Assembly: GCF_917563925.1 (NCBI RefSeq)
Contig: NZ_CAKJTJ010000019.1
Location: forward strand, 1-64,000
Direction of reading: 5' to 3'
Source: Sutcliffiella rhizosphaerae
GTDB lineage: Bacteria > Bacillota > Bacilli > Bacillales > Bacillaceae_I
Length of the DNA stretch: 64,000 bases
Positions within the stretch are counted from its first letter, which is position 1. Every line of letters begins with the position of its first letter. The translations under genes and the position numbers were made by a program. Shown one piece after another: positions 16,481-25,045 of the stretch. The notes below the pieces were generated by a model. That model did not search any database and was not told where the DNA came from. It saw nothing but the letters and a program-made list of their open reading frames with translations.

Positions 16481-17494
16481 TTACTTAGCTAAAGAATTAG
16501 CAATGCTTTCAAATAACTCTATAAAAGTTTGTACTGATTCATTTAAATAAGTATCCATAGGTGCATAAACAATCTGTCCTTTCGAAACAGCCGTTGTATT
16601 TTGAAGGGCAGGTGAACTATCAATAACATCTTGCGCAGGAACTTTATCCGTTTCACCAGATATTGGAGCGTCACGGTCTAATACTAAAATCCAATCAGGA
16701 TTACTCTGTGCAATAGCTTCAATTGAAATTTCATCACCTTGATGATCTGTAGTAGTATTGTCGACTTCTAATGCCGAAGTCCATCCAAAAATATCATATA
16801 AAGGTCCCCAAACACGTCCAGAGTGAGGAGCTGAAAAACCAATATCTCCACCAGAAACGATAACACTCATCATTGTATCCGTCCCATTGTAAGCAGACTT
16901 TGCTTTTTCAATAGCTTGATCTAGGTCAGTTACGAGCTGCTCAGCCGCTTCATTTTTATCAAAAATTTGCCCCAAAGTAAGTGTCGTTTCTTTAAAACCA
17001 TTCACTAAATTTTCTCCTGGTGCACTAGTTTCTTCAGAAACATCAACATTTAAATCAATAACAGCAGCATTGGGAACTAATTTTTTTATATCATCGTAAT
17101 AACCTGAAAATCTTTGACCGATAATAACAAGTTCAGGGTCTACAGCTGCAATTATTTCAAGGTTTGGTTCACGATGATTCCCAACATCTTGAACATTTTC
17201 ATCCGTTACGTATGGTGAATCTGCTACCATTACTGCCTTTGGAACAGCTGCTAACTCAATGTTCCAATCAGCTAAAGTTTCAAATGTTCTATTATCCAGA
17301 GCAACTACATTTTTAGGATTTACAGGTACCGTAACAGTTCCATGAGCATCAGTGACTTCTACTGTTTTAGATTCCGTAGAATTCTCTGTTTGACCACTAG
17401 TTTCGGTTTCACTCGTTACATTATTCGAATTTGAACAAGCCACCAAAAGTAAAACAAAAATACCTAAAATGATAGTTAATTTAAAATTCCCCAT
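16481..17494 (-). CDS. Iron-siderophore substrate-binding lipoprotein (YclQ-like)
   Basis: A 337-residue surface lipoprotein that captures ferric siderophore. The lipobox LLLVAC at residues 15-20 gives cysteine 20 as the lipid anchor. A serine/threonine/glutamate-rich linker (21-45) follows, then a periplasmic-binding fold with VTVPVNPKNVVALDNRTFETLADW, DPELVIIGQRFSGYYDDIKK and SNPDWILVLDRDAPI. Sequence and operon order resemble YclQ/CeuE-type catecholate receptors. It is first in the operon behind a Fur box at 17646-17660 and should be induced by iron starvation. Confidence 0.9.
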   Translation of the reverse strand: MGNFKLTIILGIFVLLLVACSNSNNVTSETETSGQTENSTESKTVEVTDAHGTVTVPVNPKNVVALDNRTFETLADWNIELAAVPKAVMVADSPYVTDENVQDVGNHREPNLEIIAAVDPELVIIGQRFSGYYDDIKKLVPNAAVIDLNVDVSEETSAPGENLVNGFKETTLTLGQIFDKNEAAEQLVTDLDQAIEKAKSAYNGTDTMMSVIVSGGDIGFSAPHSGRVWGPLYDIFGWTSALEVDNTTTDHQGDEISIEAIAQSNPDWILVLDRDAPISGETDKVPAQDVIDSSPALQNTTAVSKGQIVYAPMDTYLNESVQTFIELFESIANSLAK

Positions 17495-17645
17495 TCTCTC
17501 CTACCTCTTTCCTTATGTATTATAAATTTTAAAAACTAAGTGCTTATTGAATATTGATAAACGAATTATCTCTGGTTTGATTAAATGCTGTTTCATAGTC
17601 TTCTATATTTCTTTTTAACATAGTGCAAAACTAAAACGAAACCAT

Positions 17646-17660
17646 TGATAACGATTATCA
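17646..17660 (-). promoter_or_regulatory. Fur box of the siderophore import operon
   Basis: TGATAACGATTATCA at 17646-17660 is a 7-1-7 inverted repeat that differs from the Bacillus Fur consensus at one base. It lies about 150 bases upstream of the binding-protein start, so iron-bound Fur would repress all five genes. Confidence 0.85.
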
Positions 17661-18054
17661 ATATCAATTACAAACAAAAGTATATCAAATATCCAAAAAA
17701 TATCAACAATAATCTTTATTAATTTTTTTTCATCATTTATGAATTTTAAATAGAAAGGGATTTTTTTGACTACAGAGAAGACCATAGTTACAGTAATTGA
17801 GTTAATAAAAATAGAGGGAAGAAGATTGATACTTAGGAAATTTTGAAAGTGATTTTGCTAATTACGGAATAATAATCTTATACAACTGATGGTATCCAAT
17901 AACTGCCGAGATTACGAATTACATGTTGTAGTAATTGTTAAATGATGAATAATAATTAGTATTAGGTGGACAAAAAGGAAAATTAAAAATAAAAAGCCTG
18001 ATTTCTTCATTTCTTTGAAGAAATCAGGCTTTTTATATTGCAAAAAAATTAATC
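17661..18054. other. Intergenic region with bidirectional terminator
   Basis: The stretch 17661-17990 is very AT-rich and holds no gene I can support; one short frame near 17770-17850 has stops. At 17991-18035 an 18-pair perfect hairpin has an A-run before it and a T-run after it (AAAAAGCCTGATTTCTTC ... GAAGAAATCAGGCTTTTT). It is placed to terminate the peptidase gene on the minus strand and could also act on plus-strand transcripts. Confidence 0.7.
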
Positions 18055-18771
18055 TCAAGGTGTAAGCAACTTCCATTTCCCCTCGGAGATAACTTTTACT
18101 TCACCATCAATCACTTTAATAGCCGTCTGATCGTCAATTGCGTAACCTGGCACCGAGACTCCGGCTGCCCACTTTTTAGCATTGACCAAGGTATTATCCG
18201 GTAACAACTCATGATCTAAGTGTGGAAATATCGCAAAATCCACTAGACCTAATGCTTTATCTTCTCCTGTTGGTGGACGCCATCCTACGAATTCTTCCCC
18301 AATTTTAGGAGCCATCACCATGCTTCCAGCGCTCATTCCCACATAAACTGCATCCAGTGATGGCAAGAGTTTTGCTAGACCAGATTCTCGCATCCAATGA
18401 TACAAGTAGAGGGCGTCGCCACCCGAAACCAATAGGACATCCGACTCTTGAACAAGAGGTACCCAACGATTTTCGTCGATGCTTGGAAGGGCTGTGAGCT
18501 CTAAAATACCAACAGATTTCCAGTCCAGGTCGACCATGGGATTATCGGATTTTCAACTAATGAACTGCCATGCTTTGTCGCCGGGACCGACCCAAGGGTG
18601 TCCATACATTGCAGTAGGAATGCACAGAGCATTGCATTCAGAAATCGGCTTACCAAGCATGTCAACCAAAGCATTGTGGATAGTGGAGTTATTGACTCCT
18701 GCGGAAGTTAGCAAAATTTTCATACCTATATTCAAAGAGGACCTGGAATCCTCCATTGAATGTTGCGACAT
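18055..18771 (-). pseudogene. Peptidase E-like (family S51) gene with one in-frame stop
   Basis: Family S51 peptidases are serine hydrolases that cleave Asp-X dipeptides. The frame starts at ATG 18771 behind TAAGGAGG, carries MKILLTSAGVNNSTIHNALVD and PTAMYGHPWVGPGDKAWQFIS, then meets a TGA at 18553-18555. It resumes in the same frame with KSDNPMVDLDWKSVGILELTALPSIDENRW, the catalytic serine motif YVGMSAGSMVMAP and HLDHE. Length and all other motifs are normal. A GGA-to-TGA change at a position where glycine is expected would explain it. Probably inactive, unless the stop is a sequence error. Confidence 0.8.
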
Positions 18772-19022
18772 ATGTATTCCTCCTTAGTGTCTAAAGTTCA
18801 GTGTTATTTGAATGGTAAGGCATTTTTTTTGATTCACTTCATCGGTGGATAAATCTCTTCTATTTATTTTATCACGTTTTATTAGTGTGAATAGGAAGAT
18901 GTTTTATGCTGATTATAAGCAATAATTTGTATTTGAAATAATTGATTTATGCACTTTTAATTTTTATATTTTTACTATTCTGGGGGATGTTATTCATGAA
19001 GGATAGTATAGGAGGATGTAAA

Positions 19023-19496
19023 ATGAAATATAAAAAGTTTTCAAAGGCATCATTGTTTATCATCATGATTCTACCTTGGTTTTCGCTTCCTCTGCTAGGG
19101 AAAGATGCTTTCAAGCGATATTTCCCATCAGGTATATTTATTTCTATCATAGTATTAATTGTGAATTTCATCGCCAAAAAGCGAAGATGGTGGCGGTGGC
19201 ATGATTTTCTTTCTCCAAAGATAACGTGGGTATATCCCTTTACGTGGGGACAATTCATAGTTGGTTCTATGTGGATTTTAAAATGGACATATGGAAATTT
19301 TTTTCGATATATGCTGGTTAATTTAATTGTTGATGGAATGTTTACTTATGGATTATTATATATTTTGAAAAAATTTAACATATTCACTTTAGTTCGAATG
19401 GAGAAAATGAAATTAATGTATGTATTTATGTTTGATGCCTTGCTTTTATATGGTTTTCAATATTTAAAAGAAAAGTTATTAGTGAATAAAGGATAG
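19023..19496 (+). CDS. Small integral membrane protein
   Basis: A 157-residue protein with four hydrophobic helices (about 10-30, 37-55, 84-105, 132-150) and a basic, tryptophan-rich loop KKRRWWRWHDFLSP. It resembles a hypothetical membrane protein found in Bacillus with no assigned function. The ATG at 19023 has AGGAGGATGTAAA upstream. The frame is open to an earlier ATG at 18942, which has no ribosome binding site, so the shorter form is preferred. It stands alone. Confidence 0.6.
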   Translation: MKYKKFSKASLFIIMILPWFSLPLLGKDAFKRYFPSGIFISIIVLIVNFIAKKRRWWRWHDFLSPKITWVYPFTWGQFIVGSMWILKWTYGNFFRYMLVNLIVDGMFTYGLLYILKKFNIFTLVRMEKMKLMYVFMFDALLLYGFQYLKEKLLVNKG

Positions 19497-19935
19497 ATGC
19501 AATTTGGCCATTATCTGTAACATGATAAGCTTCTTTTTTTGTAATATATGGTATGCATTTGAAATAATTTGTCTAAGTAATAGGGCAGGACAGTTTAATA
19601 AACTGCCATTAGAAATAAAAAAACTATATGGTATAATTTTCAATAATACTCGGAAGCGAATATTATGTTTAAGGTAAGATTTAAAGAGAAGAAGCACCTA
19701 AATTTTCCTTTTGTACTAACAACATATGCTGCGGAGGAACTCCTGATCTATACGGACCTAATATTTTTATTAACTTAGCATTTTTTGATAAAATTTTTCC
19801 ACTTAAGTTATTTAGAATACAAAAAGAGAGATTCTTGAGTAATAAATATGCTAAATTAAATTTGCAATAATGTACTATATGCCATTTAACTTAATGATGT
19901 AATATTCATGGAAAAGCTTGAAAGGAGCTCTCATC
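19497..19935. other. Intergenic region, no gene supported
   Basis: These 439 bases are AT-rich. A 34-codon protein-like stretch at about 19690-19780 (HLNFPFVLTTYAAEELLIYT) has no start or ribosome binding site and ends in a stop, so it may be a fragment of a lost gene. The LysE promoter should lie near the right end. Confidence 0.4.
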
Positions 19936-20511
19936 ATGGATATTACATCTTTTTTATTGTATTGTTTTATCGTTACATTTACGCCGGGTCCAACGAATAT
20001 CGTCATATTATCCATTGTTCATAACTATGGACCCAACAAGGCAATAGAATATACGTATGGAGCAACAATTGCTTTCGGTTTGTTACTTGGCATATCTGCT
20101 ATATTAAATGCAGCACTGTTAACGGTTATCCCTAAAGTATTAATAGGTATGAAATTAATTGGAACGATTTATATGTTGTATCTCGCCTATCAAATCTTTA
20201 AAATGAATTCATCCAACTCAACAGACTATAAAACTGGCACTTTTATTTCAGGCTTCCTTATGCAGTTTTTAAATCCCAAGGTAGTAATTTTTACATTGAC
20301 AGTGATACCTAGCTTTGTTTTACCTAACTACACTGACACTTTTGCTGTGACAATTAGTGTTATAGTTATTACTATCATTGGATTACTCGGCTTTGTTAGC
20401 TGGGTACTTTTTGGTACATTTCTTAAAAAATTATTACAAAAGCATTCAAGGATCGTTAATTTAATAATGGCTGTAGGTATGGTTTATGCCACACTCATGA
20501 TCTGGATATAG
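19936..20511 (+). CDS. LysE/RhtB family amino-acid exporter
   Basis: A 191-residue membrane protein with six helices. The family exports amino acids and similar metabolites by proton exchange. The diagnostic N-terminus is FIVTFTPGPTNIVILSIVHNYG and the central motif is FISGFLMQFLNPKVVIFTLTV. AAAGGAG lies nine bases before the ATG at 19936, so this is preferred over the TTG at 19918. It is followed 25 bases later by an AraC-family regulator in the same direction, which probably controls it. Confidence 0.88.
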   Translation: MDITSFLLYCFIVTFTPGPTNIVILSIVHNYGPNKAIEYTYGATIAFGLLLGISAILNAALLTVIPKVLIGMKLIGTIYMLYLAYQIFKMNSSNSTDYKTGTFISGFLMQFLNPKVVIFTLTVIPSFVLPNYTDTFAVTISVIVITIIGLLGFVSWVLFGTFLKKLLQKHSRIVNLIMAVGMVYATLMIWI

Positions 20512-20536
20512 TGTAGTGATTAAAGAGGTGAGTCAA

Positions 20537-21325
20537 ATGGAAAAATTTATTTATAAAAAATCTGCAGGTATTACTGCTTTATCTGCAAGTATCATGGATT
20601 TTAAGTATAAAAAACACGCTCATCAAGAGTATGCAATTGGTGTAACATTACGTGGAATTCAACACTATCACTTGGATGGTAGTTTACAATTATCACACAA
20701 AAATGGTGTAATGCTTTTTAATCCTGAACAGGCTCACGATGGAATGGCACATGATAAGGCTGGTCTTGACTATGTGATGCTCTATATTAAGCCACAATTA
20801 CTATTAGAGGTTACCCAAAAAAAAGATATCGTACGTTTTTCAACGCCTATTGTTTATGATTATAGACTGGAACAAAAAATATTAAGTCTCGCTAATGCAA
20901 TATTAAGCGATAAAGATGAAGCTTTGTGTAGTGAATTATTCATATCCCTAACAGATAACCTTACTGAAACAGATTATTCAATAGATAACAAGAGTGATAA
21001 CCTACAAATAAAAAAGGCACGGGATTTAATTCAAGGCAACTTAGAAAGTGTGCTTAAGCTTGACGAGATAGGTAAAGAGTTTAATTTGTCAAAATTTCAG
21101 TTTATCAGATGGTTCAAGTCCTACACTGGTATTACACCATACCAATACTTTCTAAACTGCAAGATTGAACATGCAAAGCAATTACTAGAAAAAAACAGGG
21201 ATATATATGTAGCTGTAGCCGAATGTGGATTTGTTGATTTAACCAATTTAAATAAACATTTTAAAAGTGTATATGGCACAACAGCATTTGAATATATGTC
21301 ATATTTAAAGAGTACTACCAAATAG
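20537..21325 (+). CDS. AraC family transcriptional regulator
   Basis: A 262-residue activator. The N-terminal cupin-like sensor (residues 1-150) includes KKHAHQEYAIGVTLRGIQHYHLDG, the AraC-binding fold found in regulators of amino-acid exporters. The C-terminal pair of helix-turn-helix motifs (about 165-258) is seen in LDEIGKEFNLSKFQFIRWFKSYTGITPYQY and AVAECGFVDLTNLNKHFKSVYG. AAAGAGGTGA fits the ATG at 20537 rather than the GTG at 20516. It probably senses the substrate of the adjacent LysE exporter. Confidence 0.88.
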   Translation: MEKFIYKKSAGITALSASIMDFKYKKHAHQEYAIGVTLRGIQHYHLDGSLQLSHKNGVMLFNPEQAHDGMAHDKAGLDYVMLYIKPQLLLEVTQKKDIVRFSTPIVYDYRLEQKILSLANAILSDKDEALCSELFISLTDNLTETDYSIDNKSDNLQIKKARDLIQGNLESVLKLDEIGKEFNLSKFQFIRWFKSYTGITPYQYFLNCKIEHAKQLLEKNRDIYVAVAECGFVDLTNLNKHFKSVYGTTAFEYMSYLKSTTK

Positions 21326-21452
21326 TGTTAGTATTGCAAGATTAATAAATATTAAGTCTAACTAAATGGCGCAATCCTAGTATTGATATGCTCCCCTTAC
21401 GGTAGACAGATTAAAAAATTAAAAATCTGGCTACTTTAAGGGGAGTATTTTT

Positions 21453-22133
21453 ATGTCTACAAGTTCTTACTCTGCGGAGGATAAATACAAGATAATCAAG
21501 ATGTATGAGGATGGGATATATTCATTAAAGGAAATTAAGTCTAAGTACAAGGTTGCCATTACTACTATTATGAAATGGAAGTATGATTTTGAAAAATATG
21601 GTGTAGAAGGTCTCAGGAAGTCCTCGACTTGGAAAAGATACTCGAGGGAATTAAAACTTTCTGCCATAAGAGATTATTTGTCTGGTAGTTATTCCCTTAG
21701 AGAAGTTGCTAGAAAGTATGAAATACCGTCTGATACTACACTCAGAAGGTGGATTAAAAAGTATAATAGTCATAGAGAAATCAAGGATACTGCCAAGGGG
21801 ATGAGCCGATCTATGACTAAAGGAAGAACTACGACCTGGGAAGAACGAATTCAAGTGGTTTTGTATTGTATAGAAAACGGTAAAGATTTTCAGAAAGCAG
21901 CTGAAAGTTATGAAGTCTCTTATCATCAAGTATATCTATGGGTTAAGAAGTATGAAAATGGTGGATATGAAGCACTTAAAGATAAGCGCGGAAAAAATAA
22001 AACTGAAATAGAACTTTCTCCGGAGGAGAAAGTTAAGCTTGAGATGAAGAGACTTGAAAGAGAAAATGAACGTTTACGTGCTGAGAACGCGTTCTTAAAA
22101 AAGTTAGAGGAGATCGAAAGGAGGCGAAGATAA
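21453..22133 (+). CDS. IS3-family transposase OrfA
   Basis: A 226-residue DNA-binding subunit. It contains three helix-turn-helix units of the IS150 type (YSLKEIKSKYKVAITTIMKWK, YSLREVARKYEIPSDTTLRRWI and KDFQKAAESYEVSYHQVYLWV). A leucine zipper-like coiled coil (LERENERLRAENAFLKKLEEIERR) follows. A slippery AAAAAAG at 22097-22103 sits in the coiled-coil codons. A -1 slip there enters the OrfB frame, which is open from that point, so an OrfAB fusion transposase can be made. AAGGGGAG precedes the ATG. Confidence 0.92.
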   Translation: MSTSSYSAEDKYKIIKMYEDGIYSLKEIKSKYKVAITTIMKWKYDFEKYGVEGLRKSSTWKRYSRELKLSAIRDYLSGSYSLREVARKYEIPSDTTLRRWIKKYNSHREIKDTAKGMSRSMTKGRTTTWEERIQVVLYCIENGKDFQKAAESYEVSYHQVYLWVKKYENGGYEALKDKRGKNKTEIELSPEEKVKLEMKRLERENERLRAENAFLKKLEEIERRRR

Positions 22134-22159
22134 GTCAAATACGATTTGAGGATACGTAT

Positions 22160-23011
22160 ATGGCTATACAGGAAATGCACCAGAAAGATGGTTTCTCCAT
22201 TACGATGCTTTGTTCGATTGCGGGGATTGTTCGTTCTGCTTATTATAAGTGGCTGAAGCGAACCCCATCATTGCGTGAACGTCAAAATGAGGAGATTATG
22301 AAAGAAATGATCATTCTTCATGAAAAAGTTAACGGTATTTTTGGGTATCGGCGAATGACTTTAACTATAAATCGCAAATTGGAAAACGACTACAACCATA
22401 AGCGAATCTATAGGCTGATGAAGATAGCTGGAATCGAAAGTGTTATTCGAAAAAAGAAAAATCGTTATAAACAGTCCACTCCTCATCACATCGCAGAAAA
22501 TATATTGAACCGTGAATTCAAGGCTGCCAAACCGAATGAGAAATGGGTTACAGATGTCACGGAACTTAAGTATTGCGGGTTTAAAAAGGCTTATTTAAGT
22601 GCAATTCGTGATTTATACGATGGTTCCATAGTTAGCTATGTTTTAGGGCACTCAAACAATAATGAATTAGTATTTAAGACAATGGATCTGGCTATATCTT
22701 TTTTAGATACAGATCGTCCTATAATCCATAGTGATCGTGGATTTCAATATACCCATCGAGGGTTTAAACGAAGAATAGAGAAGGCAAAGATGACTCAAAG
22801 TATGTCCAGGGTTGGAAGATGTATTGACAATGGCCCAATGGAATCTTTTTGGGGAACGCTCAAAAGTGAAAAGTATTACTTAGAAAAATACAAAACATAT
22901 GAAGAATTATCAAACGCGATAGATGAGTATATACGTTTCTATAATTATGATCGATATCAAGAAAGACTAAACGGCTTTAGCCCTATGGAATATAGAGCTA
23001 AAGCCGCTTAA
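22160..23011 (+). CDS. IS3-family transposase OrfB (DDE integrase domain)
   Basis: The catalytic part of the transposase, 283 residues from the first ATG but open upstream to the slip site at 22097. The HTH_21 domain (GIFGYRRMTLTINRKL) is followed by the rve integrase core: first aspartate in NEKWVTDVTELKY, second in PIIHSDRGFQYT, and glutamate in CIDNGPMESFWGTLKSE. The C-terminal YNYDRYQERLNGFSPMEYR is standard. All DDE residues are present, so the element may be active. Confidence 0.92.
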   Translation: MAIQEMHQKDGFSITMLCSIAGIVRSAYYKWLKRTPSLRERQNEEIMKEMIILHEKVNGIFGYRRMTLTINRKLENDYNHKRIYRLMKIAGIESVIRKKKNRYKQSTPHHIAENILNREFKAAKPNEKWVTDVTELKYCGFKKAYLSAIRDLYDGSIVSYVLGHSNNNELVFKTMDLAISFLDTDRPIIHSDRGFQYTHRGFKRRIEKAKMTQSMSRVGRCIDNGPMESFWGTLKSEKYYLEKYKTYEELSNAIDEYIRFYNYDRYQERLNGFSPMEYRAKAA

Positions 23012-23166
23012 GTCATTTAATTATTTCCACTGTCTACTTGACAGGGGGCAGTTCATATAAGGATTAGCGCTTAATTTATTGTAAGAGAGAATGAAATATA
23101 AATAATTGTAGTATTTTATATATTATGAAATAATTGGTATTAACAGAAAGTTTAAAAAATATGGAG

Positions 23167-23619
23167 GGAGATAACTATTAAAAGATATGGATTTATCATT
23201 ATTGTGGCTGTTTTTCTTGTTGGGTGTAACAATGAAAGTGCTTTAGTAAAGAATTTCTTTACCCGATAAGGCACCTGTTAGTGAGGATATAAAGTATGGT
23301 CAAAAAATGCTACAAGAAAAAGCTTTGGCTGCGATATCTTTTAAACCTAGACAACTTAGTAAGGATGATTCTCCATTTCCCATTAGAAAGAAATCGGCAG
23401 TTCTAAGAAAGTCCGATAAACCCAGTGAAATTATTGAGCTGGATATGGGAGTCACGGTCACAGCATTACCTTGATTGTAGAAAATGTAACAGAATGAAAT
23501 AAACACCTTCCAGCAAAGTGGGACATCGATACGTGGGAAAATGAAGAAATTGATGCAGAGGAAAAAGGGACAGGTCGTAAATGGCATACAGATTCATATT
23601 CTGTTAGGGAGGTTTATAG
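23167..23619 (+). pseudogene. Decayed lipoprotein gene
   Basis: The remnant starts near 23179 after ATGGAGGGAG with a lipoprotein signal (GFIIIVAVFLVGCNNESALV), lacks a clear start codon and frameshifts soon after. The reading moves through AISFKPRQLSKDDSPFPI and ends in WDIDTWENEEIDAEEKGTGRKWH before the next gene. Several stops interrupt every frame. The family is not recognised. It abuts the IS3 element. Confidence 0.5.
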
Positions 23620-23877
23620 GTGGGGAATATTGACAATAGAGGACGACTAGATGAAGACCCTTTCAGTTACAGGGTTACCAAAGATAATACGGTTCTTATC
23701 GAATATAAAGGAAAACAGGTAAAAATATTGAAGGGTAAAGATGCTGAAAAAATATTAGGAAAAATAAATATTGCTGAAGATGATAAAGCAGTGCAACTGA
23801 TATTGGCAAAGATTACAGGAAATTTTAAAAGAGGGAATGAACGAATTGTGAACTCAAAAAGAAATGGGAGTTCGTAA
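23620..23877 (+). CDS. Conserved small hypothetical protein
   Basis: An 85-residue basic soluble protein that starts MGNIDNRGRLDEDPFSYRVT and includes KGKQVKILKGKDAEKILGKI and VQLILAKITGNFKRGNER. Proteins of this size and sequence style recur across Bacillus genomes without a known function. The GTG at 23620 is supported by TTAGGGAGG nine bases upstream. It follows a decayed lipoprotein gene and may once have been in its operon. Confidence 0.65.
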   Translation: MGNIDNRGRLDEDPFSYRVTKDNTVLIEYKGKQVKILKGKDAEKILGKINIAEDDKAVQLILAKITGNFKRGNERIVNSKRNGSS

Positions 23878-24058
23878 ATAGATTCTCCAGCAATCCAGTG
23901 GAATGTGGAAAATAGATACGTAAGTGAATGATAGATTACAATTCCGACTCGAATCTATGGCGCTTTTCTAAATAAGGAAAGGGTCTATTATTGTATTAAA
24001 GTAATAATGGAAAGCGGTAATTAGTAGTTGACCTTTACCCACAGCCCCAACCAACAAG

Positions 24059-24085
24059 AAGCAGTAGGAAAAACTCCTACCGCTT
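24059..24085 (-). terminator. Hairpin at the end of the DMT-permease gene
   Basis: AAGCAGTAGGA (24059-24069) pairs with TCCTACCGCTT (24075-24085) with one mismatch. It overlaps the stop codon of the gene at 24077. The T-run after it on the minus strand is poor, so termination strength is uncertain. Confidence 0.5.
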
Positions 24086-24970
24086 CCTAATCTCTTCTAA
24101 CGCTCCAGATCCAAGCAACACTCCTGTCACAATAAAGAACAATCCGACAATGTGTAACGAAGTAATGGTTTCACCAAGCATCATGGCAGATCCGATTAAT
24201 GTAATAAAAGGTGGTAAATTGAGAAATACAGATGCTTCAGCAGGGCCGATTTTCCCTATGATGAAGTTGTAAGTCATGTGACCGACTGCCGTCGCTAATA
24301 TAGCAGAAGAAAGAAAGTATAACCAAACTTCTGTTGGTGCTTTTACAAATGTAGATAATCCATTTGGTTCAAGGATGAAACCGATGATGATTAATATAGA
24401 GGATCCAATTACTAGCATATAACCAGTTAATAAACGAGGATCAATTGTACGAGCAGCTTTGCTAATGAGTACAAAACTGAATGCTTGCGTTAGGATTGAT
24501 AGAAACACTAAGATATTTCCTAAAGATACTCCTGAAACACCTTTACTTCCAATCAGGATGGTTAAAGAGACTCCAATACAGCCAAGGACAAATCCAATCC
24601 ATTTCCACACACTTATTTTTCTACCAATTAGAAAAGTAGCTATTAATGCTGTTAAAATAGGGCCTGAACCTAGAATTAGACCAGCGTTTGTACTATTTGT
24701 TCCCTTTAGTCCTATTGTTAAAAAGAAATGGTGGAGAACGACATTAAATAAAGATGCGAATAAGATGAACATCCATTCTTTTTTAGTAGGTAATCTTACT
24801 AATTTTAAGTAGGAGAGAATGATGAAAACAGTTAAGCCAGCAATTAATATTCTAAAAGCTGTCATGGTGACTGGGCTTAAACTGTCGACAAGGATTTTTA
24901 AGACAGGTACATTCAAACCCCAGATGATCATAATGATGATTAGTAACATGTAATACTTTACGTTTTTCAA
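24077..24970 (-). CDS. DMT superfamily (EamA) transporter
   Basis: A 297-residue membrane permease with ten helices in two EamA repeats of five. The first opens with YYMLLIIIMIIWGLNVPVLKILVDSLSPVTMTAFRILIAG, and the second includes GNILVFLSILTQAFSFVLISKAA and FLNLPPFITLIGSAMMLGE. Substrates of this family vary widely, from amino acids to sugars. The TTG at 24970 has AGAGGAGAG seven bases upstream, whereas the longer frame from 25045 has no such site and runs through a hairpin. It follows the KDPG aldolase gene and may be co-transcribed at a reduced level. Confidence 0.82.
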   Translation of the reverse strand: MKNVKYYMLLIIIMIIWGLNVPVLKILVDSLSPVTMTAFRILIAGLTVFIILSYLKLVRLPTKKEWMFILFASLFNVVLHHFFLTIGLKGTNSTNAGLILGSGPILTALIATFLIGRKISVWKWIGFVLGCIGVSLTILIGSKGVSGVSLGNILVFLSILTQAFSFVLISKAARTIDPRLLTGYMLVIGSSILIIIGFILEPNGLSTFVKAPTEVWLYFLSSAILATAVGHMTYNFIIGKIGPAEASVFLNLPPFITLIGSAMMLGETITSLHIVGLFFIVTGVLLGSGALEEIRKR

Positions 24971-24999
24971 TCTAGCTCTCCTCTTTTCACTGTAACTAA

Positions 25000-25033
25000 A
25001 ACAACAAGAACCTGGGGTTAGGTTCTTGTTGTT
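25000..25033 (-). terminator. Perfect hairpin between KDPG aldolase and the DMT permease
   Basis: AACAACAAGAACCT (25000-25013) and AGGTTCTTGTTGTT (25020-25033) form a 14-pair perfect stem with a six-base loop. On the minus strand it ends in GTTGTTTTAGTT, a weak T-tract. It may terminate or attenuate the kdg operon before the permease gene. Confidence 0.6.
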
Positions 25034-25045
25034 CCATGAGACCAA

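Larger units (their letters stand above)
21384..23055 (+). mobile_element. Complete IS3-family element, IS150-like
   Basis: The 26-base terminal inverted repeats are 21384-21409 (starts TGATATGCTCCCC) and 23030-23055 (reverse complement starts TGAACTGCCCCC), and both end in GTAGACAG when read inward. The trinucleotide TAT flanks both ends (21381-21383 and 23056-23058), the 3-bp target duplication expected for the IS3 family. Two overlapping-phase frames encode OrfA and OrfB. The element lies between the AraC gene and a decayed lipoprotein gene. Confidence 0.88.

Noticed and set aside
18553-18555. TGA as a selenocysteine codon in the peptidase gene
   Set aside because: Family S51 has glycine or a non-catalytic residue there, the position is away from the active serine, and no selenocysteine insertion hairpin is seen after it.
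18942-23055. Prophage or larger mobile island around the IS3 element
   Set aside because: No integrase, structural phage gene, tRNA or attachment repeat is found; the surrounding genes are ordinary metabolic and regulatory genes.
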